Shown here: in pieces, positions 51,990 to 60,925 of the stretch
How positions within the stretch are numbered: position 1 is the stretch's first letter
Layout: each line of letters opens with the position of its first letter
DNA from: Zhongshania aquimaris
GTDB taxonomy: Bacteria; Pseudomonadota; Gammaproteobacteria; Pseudomonadales; Spongiibacteraceae
Length of the DNA: 64,000 bases
Assembly: GCF_019312595.1 (NCBI RefSeq)
Contig: NZ_JAHWDQ010000001.1
Coordinates: forward strand, 682,001 to 746,000
Reading direction: 5' to 3'
Program-made: the position numbers and the translations under genes
Notes under the pieces: generated by a model
What the model was told of the DNA's origin: nothing
The model's database searches: none
The model's input: only the letters and a program-made list of their open reading frames with translations

Positions 51990-54137
51990 TTAAACGAACT
52001 GTTCGCCCGCAGCGGCCTTTTCCAACAACAGTGCTGGTGGTGTAAAGCGTTCGCCGTACAACGCGCTTAACTCGGCAGCGCGGTCTGCAAACTTCTGCAC
52101 GCCGTAGGTATTGATATATTGGAAAACACCGCCAGTGTAAGGAGGAAAACCTATTCCCATGATTGAACCGATGTTGCCATCCGCAACCGATTTCAATACG
52201 CCTTCTTCTAAACAGCGAACCGACTCAACAACCTGCCTGAACAAAATACGCTCTTTAATATCCAGATTCGGAAGCTCTATTTCCGGCTTAACAAAACGCT
52301 CACGGATTGTTGGCCAGATCGCCTTGCTGCCATCTGCTGCGTAATCGTAGTAACCACCTTCATAGGCTTTACCGTTCCGCTTGTATTCCTCAACAAAGAT
52401 TTTAGACATACGACCAGTTGCGGTATCGACGTTCATATCGTCGCCGAGGCGCTCATTGAGCTCGCGGTTGGTAGCCACAATCTTCGTCGTTAATTGCTGG
52501 CTTACTTCATCGTGCACAGCTAATGGACCAACTGGCATGCCCACTAATTTAGCGAGATTTTCAATCAATACCGGCTCTACGCCTTCTTCAATCAGCACCG
52601 CGCCTTCATCGACAAAGGTGCCAAATACCCGCGAGGTGAAGAAGCCGCGAGAGTCATTAACGACAATTGGCGTCTTCTTAATTTGCTGCGCGTAATCAAA
52701 GGCCTTCGCCAAGGTTTCTGGCGAAGTTTTATCACCAACAATAATTTCCACCAGCGGCATCTTGTCGACCGGTGAGAAGAAATGAATACCGATGAAGTTC
52801 TCAGGCTTGGCAGAGGCTTCTGCCAATAGGGTAATTGGCAAAGTAGAGGTGTTCGAACCCCAAACGCCGCCCTCTGCCAACAGTGGCTCCAGTTCTTTTG
52901 TCATTGCATGCTTAAGATCTACGCTTTCAAACACCGCTTCGATAATTAAATCGCAGCCCTGCAAATCTTTCGCATCTACCGACGCCGTGATGCGACCGAG
53001 AATGCCAGCCTTCTTGTCTTCGGTCATACGACCGCGTTCTAGCGCCTTGTTCAACAGCTTTTCGGTATACGCCTTGCCTTTATCTGCGGCATCCTGGCTA
53101 ATATCTTTCAAGACCACATCCATACCAGCAAGAGCAGAAACATAGGCGATTCCCTGGCCCATCATGCCCGCGCCCAAAATGCCGACTTTCTTAACTTTGC
53201 TTTTAGCAATGTCTTTTGGCCGGCTACCACCACCATTGACCTGATTCATTTGCAGGAAAAAGGTCATCATATTTTTCGCTTGCGGTGTGGTTACCAAGCT
53301 CGTTAATGCACGACTTTCTATACGCAAAGCGGTATCGAAATCTACCCGCAGGGTATTCGCTATCACATCCAAAATTTTCGCAGGCGCGGGCATTAAGCCT
53401 TTGGTTTTTTGCGCCAACATGGGCACCGCACCTTGAATCATCTGGGCGATATTTGGCTTGCGCAAATCGCCACCGGGTATTTTAAAGCCCTTGATATCCC
53501 AGGGGTTTGCCGCTTCCGGGTTCGCTAAAATCCAGGCCTTCGCCTTGGCCATCATGTCGTCTGTATCAGTTGCCAGCTCTTCGACCAAACCAAATGCGGC
53601 CGCTTTATCGGCCTTAAAACGCGTGCCTTCAAGCAGGGGCATAATCGCTTTTTCAACACCCATTTTACTGACTAAACGCACGACACCGCCGCCGCCAGGT
53701 AGTAAGCCTAAACTCACCTCCGGCAAACCAATCAACACCGCCGGTGAATTCAGCGCGACGCGATAATGACAAGCTAGACATATCTCATAACCGCCACCTA
53801 ATGCCGCGCCATTGATAGCCGCAACCACTGGCTTACCTAACTTTTCCAAGCGGCGTAACATGCCTTTAATTGACTCCGCTTGCGCAAACAAGGCGGGCTC
53901 GTCTACGCCGGGTACTGCTTTAAGCATGTTTTTAATATCACCGCCGGCAAAGAAAGAGCTCTTGGCTGATGTTAAGATCACACCGGCAATGTCGGCGCGC
54001 TCGGCTTCCAAGCGCTCAATTGTTGCACTCATTAATTCAATATATTCATCGTTCATTGCGTTGACTGGACCACTCATGTCCATGGTCACCGTCACAATAT
54101 TATTGCTGTCTTTTACGTAATTAAATGTTCCGCTCAT
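51990..54137 (-). CDS. bifunctional enoyl-CoA hydratase / 3-hydroxyacyl-CoA dehydrogenase
   Basis: A 715-residue FadJ/FadB-like multifunctional protein. Residues 1-200 are the crotonase domain (FAGGDIKNML, NGAALGGGYEICLAC, PEVSLGLLPGGGG). Residues about 310-500 form the NAD domain (VGILGAGMMGQGIAYVSALA), and ENFIGIHFFSPVDKMPLVEI contains the catalytic histidine and glutamate region. Two C-terminal helical modules follow. It performs hydration and oxidation in beta-oxidation and pairs with the thiolase encoded just upstream. Confidence 0.95.
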   Translation of the reverse strand: MSGTFNYVKDSNNIVTVTMDMSGPVNAMNDEYIELMSATIERLEAERADIAGVILTSAKSSFFAGGDIKNMLKAVPGVDEPALFAQAESIKGMLRRLEKLGKPVVAAINGAALGGGYEICLACHYRVALNSPAVLIGLPEVSLGLLPGGGGVVRLVSKMGVEKAIMPLLEGTRFKADKAAAFGLVEELATDTDDMMAKAKAWILANPEAANPWDIKGFKIPGGDLRKPNIAQMIQGAVPMLAQKTKGLMPAPAKILDVIANTLRVDFDTALRIESRALTSLVTTPQAKNMMTFFLQMNQVNGGGSRPKDIAKSKVKKVGILGAGMMGQGIAYVSALAGMDVVLKDISQDAADKGKAYTEKLLNKALERGRMTEDKKAGILGRITASVDAKDLQGCDLIIEAVFESVDLKHAMTKELEPLLAEGGVWGSNTSTLPITLLAEASAKPENFIGIHFFSPVDKMPLVEIIVGDKTSPETLAKAFDYAQQIKKTPIVVNDSRGFFTSRVFGTFVDEGAVLIEEGVEPVLIENLAKLVGMPVGPLAVHDEVSQQLTTKIVATNRELNERLGDDMNVDTATGRMSKIFVEEYKRNGKAYEGGYYDYAADGSKAIWPTIRERFVKPEIELPNLDIKERILFRQVVESVRCLEEGVLKSVADGNIGSIMGIGFPPYTGGVFQYINTYGVQKFADRAAELSALYGERFTPPALLLEKAAAGEQFV

Positions 54138-54219
54138 TGCGCTACCTATTCATTCATTTTGTCGTCAATGCCAACTGGAGGTACCTGTCAGCCGCCAATT
54201 CAAATTGTGAATTCTGACC

Positions 54220-55428
54220 CTATACCCGCTCGATAATGGTCGCGATACCCATGCCACCGCCAACACATAGCGTGATCAAACCAAAGCGCAAATTACGACG
54301 CTCGAGTTCGTCCAAGCAGGTACCGACCAACATGGCACCGGTCGCGCCAAGAGGGTGACCCATGGCGATAGAGCCGCCATTGACGTTAATTTTCTCACTG
54401 GGAACACCAGTTTCTTTTTGGAAGCGCATCACTACCGATGCAAACGCCTCATTGACTTCGAACAGGTCGATGTCGTCGATAGACATACCGGCTTTTTCCA
54501 ACACTTTCCAGGTAGCCGGCGCGGGACCAGTCAACATAATGGTCGGCTCGGTACTGGTAACCGCCGTGGCAACAATGCGGCCGCGGGCTTTTAAGCCCAA
54601 CTCGGCGCCAATTTTCTCGCTGCCAATCAGTACCGCTGAAGCACCATCCACAATGCCTGAGGAGTTACCTGGGGTATGGATATGGTTAATTTTGACCACC
54701 TGCGGATACTTACCAAGCGCGATGTCGTCATAGCCCAGTGAACCGTGGAACTCAAATGATGCCTTTAGCCGTGCCAAGCCCTCCAGGCTGCTGTCGGGCT
54801 TTATAAACTCGTCACGCTCAAGAATAGTTACGCCGTTCTCGTCCTTAACCGCCATAACGGATTTATCAAAGTACCCGGCGTCTCTTGCAGCCGCTGCTTT
54901 TTGCTGAGAATGAAGTGCAAAGGCATCAACATCTTCACGGCTAAACCCAGCCAAGGTTGCGATCAAGTCGGCGCCCACACCCTGCGGTACGAAGGCGCTA
55001 TCAAACGCGGTTTGCGGATCTTCGCCCCACGCGCCGCCGTTGCTGCCCATTGGCACCCGCGACATACACTCAACACCGCCGGCAACGACAAGATCTTCCC
55101 ATCCTGACGCCACTTTCTGCGCGGCAAGATTGACCGCTTCAAGGCCCGAAGCGCAAAAGCGATCCAGCTGAAAACCGGCAACACGCTCATCCCAACCCGC
55201 TTTCAATAAAGCCGTTTTGGCGATACACGAGCCCTGCTCACCGATGGGGGTGACACATCCCATAATGACATCATCGACTTTGCTGGTATCGAGATTGTGG
55301 CGGTCTCGCAAACCGTTAAGTAAACCGGCAAGTAGGTCAACCGGCTTCACTTCATGTAGCGAACCGTCTTTTTTACCTTTACCGCGTGGTGTACGAACTG
55401 CGTCGTAGATGAAAGCTGTATTAGCCAT
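54220..55428 (-). CDS. acetyl-CoA C-acyltransferase (thiolase)
   Basis: A 402-residue thiolase that cleaves 3-ketoacyl-CoA with CoA. The nucleophile is in [32 protein letters not shown] contains the catalytic histidine, and [15 protein letters not shown] the second catalytic cysteine. First gene of the operon, 82 bp before the FadJ-like gene. A divergent AraC gene (55621) may regulate it. Confidence 0.95.
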   Translation of the reverse strand: MANTAFIYDAVRTPRGKGKKDGSLHEVKPVDLLAGLLNGLRDRHNLDTSKVDDVIMGCVTPIGEQGSCIAKTALLKAGWDERVAGFQLDRFCASGLEAVNLAAQKVASGWEDLVVAGGVECMSRVPMGSNGGAWGEDPQTAFDSAFVPQGVGADLIATLAGFSREDVDAFALHSQQKAAAARDAGYFDKSVMAVKDENGVTILERDEFIKPDSSLEGLARLKASFEFHGSLGYDDIALGKYPQVVKINHIHTPGNSSGIVDGASAVLIGSEKIGAELGLKARGRIVATAVTSTEPTIMLTGPAPATWKVLEKAGMSIDDIDLFEVNEAFASVVMRFQKETGVPSEKINVNGGSIAMGHPLGATGAMLVGTCLDELERRNLRFGLITLCVGGGMGIATIIERV

Positions 55429-55620
55429 ACTTTTTGTCCCTGACTGACGTGATTATTGCGTGGTCAAGAGGTTCGCCCTCAAACCCCTTTTCCGCAATGA
55501 CCGTCAATGACATACGATAGACATTATGTTACAAGTTAGTATTGAAAACTCTGAAGTGTGCGCCTGCGACTAAAAACTGGTCTGCGGGGAAATAATCAGG
55601 CTAAATTCTCGCGGTATTTT

Positions 55621-56655
55621 ATGGAAAACAGAACCATCTCCATCGCCTTTATCCGCAATATGGTGTCCGGCTGCGGGCTGCCAAAACGCTATTGCGAGGA
55701 ACTCCTTGAGCGCGCCGGCATAGACCCCAAAATAGTGAATAGCCAGCGCGCCAGAGTCACGCCCACACAGCTGTCGCAGCTAAATTTATGGATTACCGAC
55801 GCCACTGGCGACGAAGGCATGGGGCATTATCGGCAGCCACAAAAGCACGGTACGTTTCACGCACTAGCCCACTACCAGCAAAGCGCCGCAAACTTAAAGC
55901 AAGCCATAGAGCGCAATGTCAGCTTTTATAATTTATTCGATTTTGGCTTTAGCCTGGCGCTGGTCCGCAGCGGCGATTACATAAGTTACCGACTCCAGGC
56001 AGACCTGGGACTGACATTAACTGACTGGGTTTACGAACAGCACCTGATGATAAACCACCGCTTTTTAAGCTGGCTGACAGGCAGCACAATCCCACTTCAT
56101 CGAGTTAACCTGAACTATCCGGCGCCGACCCACAGTGGCGAGTACCACTATTTGTTTTTTAGCGATACCCGCTTTGGCCAAGACCACAGTGAAATCGTGT
56201 TTCATCGCCAATACCTTAGCTTGCCAATAATACGATCAACCGCCGAGCTGGAAGACTATATATCGCGGGTGCCCCACGAATTTCTCCTCACGCCAAATCA
56301 AGGCAGCAGTTACAGTGAAAAAATCAGACGAATAATAAAAAAATCACTGCCGGATATTCCCAGCTACGAGGACATGGCCGAGTCACTTGGACTAACACCG
56401 CAAACCTTGCGCCGCCGCCTCCGGCAGGAGGGATGTGATTATAGATTAATCAAAAACGAACTGATCCGGGATACCGCGATTGGCTATTTGTTACACGACA
56501 ATAGAGAGATTAAAACGATTTCTTATCAACTCGGCTTCTCAGAGCCCAGCGCCTTCATCCGATCATTCAAAAAATGGACAGGGGTGACGCCGCACCAGTA
56601 CCGCGATAATCATAGCTTGGGCGCTGATTCTCTCGAAAGCGGAGCTAAAGTTTAA
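55621..56655 (+). CDS. AraC-family regulator divergent from the beta-oxidation operon
   Basis: A 344-residue OruR-type AraC regulator. The N-terminal domain (GTFHALAHYQQSAANLKQAI, then SFYNLFDFGF) is followed by a C-terminal double helix-turn-helix (MAESLGLTPQTLRRRLRQEG and ISYQLGFSEPSAFIRSFKKW, then TGVTPHQYR). ATG 55621 is preferred to an in-frame GTG 21 codons upstream because it matches the domain start, though neither has a strong ribosome binding site. Its position suggests control of the thiolase-to-ligase operon. Confidence 0.88.
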   Translation: MENRTISIAFIRNMVSGCGLPKRYCEELLERAGIDPKIVNSQRARVTPTQLSQLNLWITDATGDEGMGHYRQPQKHGTFHALAHYQQSAANLKQAIERNVSFYNLFDFGFSLALVRSGDYISYRLQADLGLTLTDWVYEQHLMINHRFLSWLTGSTIPLHRVNLNYPAPTHSGEYHYLFFSDTRFGQDHSEIVFHRQYLSLPIIRSTAELEDYISRVPHEFLLTPNQGSSYSEKIRRIIKKSLPDIPSYEDMAESLGLTPQTLRRRLRQEGCDYRLIKNELIRDTAIGYLLHDNREIKTISYQLGFSEPSAFIRSFKKWTGVTPHQYRDNHSLGADSLESGAKV

Positions 56656-56861
56656 ATTACCCGTCGGCCTAAAACCCAGCGCATAGGCCTTACCATTGGT
56701 TTGTATTTGTCAGCGCCAAAAACTACAGATTCCCGCGAGACTTCATTTCGCACCCGCTGGGCGACTTTCTGCTTTTTACGAAAAAAATAAGCAATAAAAT
56801 CGCCCACAATCACTCACCCCTCGGCTACCCTGAGCTCACAATAAGGCCCTAAAGCCAGCAT

Positions 56862-57239
56862 TTAGGGGTCAACATGCTTTACATAACTGGCATAGCGCGG
56901 ATTATCTATCGCCATTTTGGCAAGGGTAATGCGCTCCAAGGCCGCGAGTATGTCGTCTTCCTGAGACAGGATATCCGCGCTATTTATCAGCTTGATCAGC
57001 CGCTGGTTTTGATTTCCTTCTGAGCCGTCATCACCCAATAAGGTATTGAGTTGGTCACTCTCTAGGCGCTTAAATTCCTCACCCAACTCAGACTCGCGGG
57101 CGATGATCCCCAGCACATTGCCCGCAATTTTGAGCTTATATTTAAGCGCACTGTCGCTGACCGCTGGCGCTAACTCGGTTTCTAAAAATGACTGCAAGGC
57201 ATCGCATAGCTGACTAATATTTGGTTTATTTACTGGCAC
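56862..57239 (-). CDS. DUF6285 protein, LvaB-like
   Basis: A 125-residue helical protein (CDALQSFLETELAPAVSDSA, then YKLKIAGNVLGIIARE). It is the third gene of an acyl-CoA dehydrogenase/phosphotransferase/DUF6285 cassette, two bases after the phosphotransferase stop. In the levulinate operon of Pseudomonas putida the corresponding small protein LvaB is needed with LvaA to phosphorylate 4-hydroxyvaleryl-CoA. The assignment rests on length, helical pattern and gene order. Confidence 0.8.
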   Translation of the reverse strand: MPVNKPNISQLCDALQSFLETELAPAVSDSALKYKLKIAGNVLGIIARESELGEEFKRLESDQLNTLLGDDGSEGNQNQRLIKLINSADILSQEDDILAALERITLAKMAIDNPRYASYVKHVDP

Positions 57240-57241
57240 GT

Positions 57242-58276
57242 CTATTTTCCCCGCAATAAATCGAGAATATCCAGCTCACACTCGGAAACGCGGCGGCCGA
57301 TAGCAACTCGCTCCAGTGAGCGCTCGCGGCCACTCAAATGCATATCGCATTGATATAGGCAGATGACTCCCCACTTGAGCACACCGAATAGCTCCCAAAA
57401 TGTCACCGCCTTGGGATCAACCTGTCGGCCGCTCGCCTGCGAATAGGCTTGGTATAAGCTGTCGCGATCGCCGAAGCCACCCACCGGCTTGTCAATTCGC
57501 CCAAAGCGCCAGGAATTTACACAGAGCCAGCCCAAGTCTTCCATGGGGTCACCAATATGCGACAGCTCCCAGTCGAGCACGGCGCGAATACCGTCGTCGT
57601 CCACCATCAAATTGCCGTTGCGGAAGTCACCATGCACCAAGGTTTCCTCGGTACAAGGCGGAATATGTTCGGCCAGCCAGCGAAACGCGTATTCAAACAC
57701 CGGCAGGGCTTGCTGATAGCCATCATAAGCCTGTCGATAAAATGCAATTTGATCTGCCGCCAGAGCGCGATGCAATCCCGTCACGGTCTTTAGCGGCACA
57801 GCGTGGATAGCCGCTAAAATGCCGCCACACTGCCCCGCCATTTTTTCTCTAGCCACAGCGTAGCGCGGATCTTTGAGTATTTTCTGCGGCAGGGTTTCAC
57901 CAGCGATATGACCCATGATAAATCCTTCGCCCAGGCCATCCTCAGTACTTAACTCTAGCATTATCGCCGGTGCTGGCACGCCTGCGGCAACCGCAGCACC
58001 AAGAACGTAAACCTCTTGCGACTTGCCAAGCGCTCCGCCAAATTGGCTGGCATCATGGCCGCGGCGCAATATCAGCGCCTGCTCGCCCTGCGACGTCACG
58101 GCGGTGAATGCCCAGGTCTGAGCCGCCGCTCCCCCCGTCAGACGACGCAGCTCCGCAATAGTAACAGGCTCAGCAAACTGCCTTGAAAGTGCTTTTTCCA
58201 AGGGCGCCAGCAAATCCTCCGCTCTTGTTGTTGGCGCCGTCACTGCCGCCGCCTCACTCACAGAGCACCCGCCCAT
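57242..58276 (-). CDS. APH-family phosphotransferase, LvaA/ACAD10-kinase-like
   Basis: A 344-residue aminoglycoside-phosphotransferase-like kinase. HGDFRNGNLMVDDDGIRAV is the catalytic loop and LDWELSHIGDPMEDLGWL the metal-binding DWE block specific to the ACAD10/11-type kinases. LvaA of the levulinate pathway phosphorylates the 4-hydroxyl of 4-hydroxyacyl-CoA so that a partner dehydrogenase can eliminate phosphate. Its start overlaps the upstream acyl-CoA dehydrogenase gene by 19 bases, the split equivalent of the fused human ACAD10/11 proteins. Confidence 0.88.
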   Translation of the reverse strand: MGGCSVSEAAAVTAPTTRAEDLLAPLEKALSRQFAEPVTIAELRRLTGGAAAQTWAFTAVTSQGEQALILRRGHDASQFGGALGKSQEVYVLGAAVAAGVPAPAIMLELSTEDGLGEGFIMGHIAGETLPQKILKDPRYAVAREKMAGQCGGILAAIHAVPLKTVTGLHRALAADQIAFYRQAYDGYQQALPVFEYAFRWLAEHIPPCTEETLVHGDFRNGNLMVDDDGIRAVLDWELSHIGDPMEDLGWLCVNSWRFGRIDKPVGGFGDRDSLYQAYSQASGRQVDPKAVTFWELFGVLKWGVICLYQCDMHLSGRERSLERVAIGRRVSECELDILDLLRGK

Positions 58277-59472
58277 TCCGCATCGCGCTCGCCAAAATCC
58301 CAGCCCTGACCATTGTCGCGATAGCGCTTTAATACCTGCCTGGCAACCGATTGAATATGCACTTCATCTGGGCCGTCATAGATACGGGCCTCGCGGGCGT
58401 GGCGATACATTCGACTCAATGGCGTATCGTCGGTAAGGCCCGCCGCGCCATACACTTGAATAGCCCGGTCTACCACATTGTGGAGCATGCGCGCGCCCAC
58501 CACTTTAATCGCCCCAATCTCCACCCGCGCAGCGTCGCCACTGTCTATGCAACGCGCAGCGTGCAAGGTGAGCTGTCGGCAAGCCTGAATCTCGGCGAGA
58601 CTATCAAATACGTGTTGCTGCATGAGCTGCTTATCTGCGAGGCTAGAACCAAACGCACTGCGGCTATGTAGGCGCTCACACATTAAATCGAAGGCGCGCT
58701 GAGCCTGACCCAGCCAGCGCATACAATGGAAAATTCGTCCGGGCCCAAGACGTCGCTGCGCGATCACAAAGCCCTCGCCGCGACCACCAAGCAGGTGATG
58801 TTCAGGCACACGGATATCTTTGTATTTCACTTCAAAATGGCCGCTATTTAACCCGAGTAGCGGCGTATCTCTCACAATCTCATAGCCCGCCGCGTCGGTG
58901 GGAACCAAAATCATGCTGAAAGCTTTGTGGTCAGGGGCTTCAGGTTCCGTGCGACACATAATGGTTGTATAGGCGGCGATATCCGCACCGGTGGTAAACC
59001 ACTTGTGGCCATTGATACGCCAGACACCATCTTCAAGTACCGCACTGGTCTGCAATTGCGTTGGATCTGAGCTGGCCAGCGCTGGCTCGGTCATGGCAAA
59101 ACTCGGGCAAATCTCACCGGCAACCAAGGGCCGCAAATACTGTTCCTGCTGCTGTGGCGATGCGTATTGTTTGAGCATCAAGGAGTCTTGCAAGGAATAA
59201 GTGCCAAATACGCGCTGGGCGTATTCAGAGCGGCCAATCACTTCATTGATATAAACGTAATCGAGAAAGGGCATGCCCTGCCCACCGATTTCCTTAGGGT
59301 GCCCCAAAGCCCATAAACCTGCAGCCTTGGCTTCGACCACCAACTCCATAAGCTTGGCCTCAGAGGCCACCTTATCTGCGCCCTGCAACACGGCTTCAGC
59401 AGGATATATACGCTGTTCCAGAAATGCCTTAGCCCGCTGACGAACGTCAAACCACCCGGAAGATTCGCTCAC
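58258..59472 (-). CDS. acyl-CoA dehydrogenase, LvaC/ACAD11-like
   Basis: A 404-residue acyl-CoA dehydrogenase of the ACAD10/11 branch. SFAMTEPALASSDPTQLQTS is the FAD/substrate signature with ALASSDPT in place of GAGSDLA, the branch-specific form; the C-terminal REARIYDGPDEVHIQSVARQ matches the DGPDEVH motif of this group. In the levulinate pathway LvaC turns the 4-phospho-acyl-CoA into an enoyl-CoA. It is followed by its kinase partner and DUF6285. Related enzymes act on 4-hydroxy fatty acids in general, so the physiological substrate here is open. Confidence 0.9.
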   Translation of the reverse strand: MSESSGWFDVRQRAKAFLEQRIYPAEAVLQGADKVASEAKLMELVVEAKAAGLWALGHPKEIGGQGMPFLDYVYINEVIGRSEYAQRVFGTYSLQDSLMLKQYASPQQQEQYLRPLVAGEICPSFAMTEPALASSDPTQLQTSAVLEDGVWRINGHKWFTTGADIAAYTTIMCRTEPEAPDHKAFSMILVPTDAAGYEIVRDTPLLGLNSGHFEVKYKDIRVPEHHLLGGRGEGFVIAQRRLGPGRIFHCMRWLGQAQRAFDLMCERLHSRSAFGSSLADKQLMQQHVFDSLAEIQACRQLTLHAARCIDSGDAARVEIGAIKVVGARMLHNVVDRAIQVYGAAGLTDDTPLSRMYRHAREARIYDGPDEVHIQSVARQVLKRYRDNGQGWDFGERDAEWAGAL

Positions 59473-59532
59473 AACACACCCCTATTCTTATGATTATAAA
59501 TATTGGCAATACAAACAAGACGCCTTTTTATT

Positions 59533-59580
59533 GTCAAGTAAATTGACTTTATATATGATAACGGCAATATCACTGTGATA
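59533..59580. promoter_or_regulatory. palindromes between the LvaC-like and VOC genes
   Basis: GTCAA-GTAAA-TTGAC (59533-59547) and TATCA-CTG-TGATA (59568-59580) are small perfect inverted repeats in an AT-rich gap between divergent genes. They are candidate operators, perhaps for the MarR protein encoded nearby; no promoter can be assigned with confidence. Confidence 0.4.
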
Positions 59581-59626
59581 CACCAACAATAACAACAATA
59601 GCCATTACCTGAGTAGCGAGATCAGT

Positions 59627-60190
59627 ATGAACGCATCACTAAAGCCATTACACAATATTCATCACGCCGCCTACCGCTGCCGTGACGCAGAGCAAACTCG
59701 CTGGTTTTACGAGGACGTGCTTGGCTTAAAACTAGCTGCTGCCTTTGAGGAAGACATCGACTTTGGTGAAGGACTCGGCCGCAATCGCAATTTTTTGCAT
59801 ATTTTCTTTGAGATGGGCGACGGCAACTACCTCGCGTTTTTTGACGAACCCGGCATTTCAAAAGAAGCCGATTTTGGCCGCAAAGACAGCTTCGACATGC
59901 ACCTAGCCTTAGAAGCAGAAACCATGGAAGATTTACTGGCCTGGCACAAGCACATCAATGACGCCGGCAAAACCTGCCTTGGCCCGGTTGACCACGGCTT
60001 TGTGCACTCGGTTTATATGTATGACCCAAACGGCATACAAGTCGAAATTACTTGCCGCGCTCCGGACCCGTCGCTAATGCAAAAACACAACAACAATGCG
60101 CGAAGTTCACTGGCGGCTTGGACCGAAAAAACTCGCCCACTTAAAGAAGAAACCTTTGGTGCAGCTAAAATTGATAAACGCGCCCGCTAA
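59627..60190 (+). CDS. VOC family protein (extradiol dioxygenase-like)
   Basis: A 187-residue vicinal-oxygen-chelate protein. NIHHAAYRCRDAEQTRWFYE is the first module with a metal-binding histidine, DMHLALEAE gives the second histidine, and YMYDPNGIQVEITCRAPD the glutamate. It could be an extradiol-type dioxygenase or a glyoxalase-like isomerase. It diverges from the LvaC-like gene and is followed by a convergent MarR gene. Substrate unknown. Confidence 0.85.
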   Translation: MNASLKPLHNIHHAAYRCRDAEQTRWFYEDVLGLKLAAAFEEDIDFGEGLGRNRNFLHIFFEMGDGNYLAFFDEPGISKEADFGRKDSFDMHLALEAETMEDLLAWHKHINDAGKTCLGPVDHGFVHSVYMYDPNGIQVEITCRAPDPSLMQKHNNNARSSLAAWTEKTRPLKEETFGAAKIDKRAR

Positions 60191-60249
60191 CAAAGCGGGC
60201 ATTAGCAATCACTCCACGGGTACTCCTTAAACATGAAATTGAAGGAGCA

Positions 60250-60702
60250 CTAGACCGGCGGCACGACAACGATCGGGCCCCAGCCCTTACTCAGTGCCTG
60301 CTTTAATTGTTTTAATTGGGCTTTGCCAATGCGATTACCGAGCTCGTCTTCTATGCCGATAATAGCCTTTTCTGCATCTTGGCGAATTTTATCGGCGGCG
60401 CTACTAAACTGAACGATTTTAGCGCGACGATCGGCGGGATCTGGCACCAGCTCCAGCAAACCGTCATCCTTCATACCCTGCAACAATTGATGAATGGCCT
60501 GCCGGCTGACACCTAGATTGCGCGCCAGGAACGCGGGGCGATTGATACCCACGGTCACGCTTATCATGATCATTGATTTGGTTCGATTCATTCGCTCCCA
60601 GCCCGCCGCTTCTAGGCTGGCCTGCAGACTCTCGTCCATCCAGAACAAGGCGTAAGCCAAGGTGCCAATCAAAAAATCCTGATGCTCTGCTATTTTTTTC
60701 AT
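60250..60702 (-). CDS. MarR-family transcriptional regulator
   Basis: A 150-residue winged helix-turn-helix regulator: NRPAFLARNLGVSRQAIHQL is the recognition motif and LLELVPDPADRRAKIVQFSS the wing, typical of MarR proteins. It is divergent from the alpha/beta-hydrolase gene, and a 20-bp palindrome stands between them. Target is inferred to be that hydrolase and itself. Confidence 0.9.
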   Translation of the reverse strand: MKKIAEHQDFLIGTLAYALFWMDESLQASLEAAGWERMNRTKSMIMISVTVGINRPAFLARNLGVSRQAIHQLLQGMKDDGLLELVPDPADRRAKIVQFSSAADKIRQDAEKAIIGIEDELGNRIGKAQLKQLKQALSKGWGPIVVVPPV

Positions 60703-60849
60703 TCAATTATCCAGGCATATACGGTGCTTAAATGCACCGCTACTCGTGACATATAAGCGCAAGGTAAATACATTTACGAGTACGATAAGCATGCCATTGT
60801 ATGCGGTATCGACCTAGAATAACCAGCATAGCTATCGTTATTTTAGTAA

Positions 60850-60869
60850 AGATAATTGACATATTATCT
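60850..60869. promoter_or_regulatory. probable MarR operator
   Basis: AGATAAT-N6-ATTATCT is a perfect 20-bp palindrome, a size and shape typical of MarR sites. It lies 56 bp before the hydrolase start, where a bound repressor would block its promoter. Confidence 0.6.
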
Positions 60870-60925
60870 AAGAATTGCTCTACTGCCACACATACTTTTC
60901 TTGTGAGCAAGCAGCGAGTATCGTC

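Noticed and set aside
54197-54213. AATTCA/TGAATT hairpin after the thiolase gene
   Set aside because: Short AT-only stem without a T run; likely chance, and the downstream gene appears to be in the same operon.
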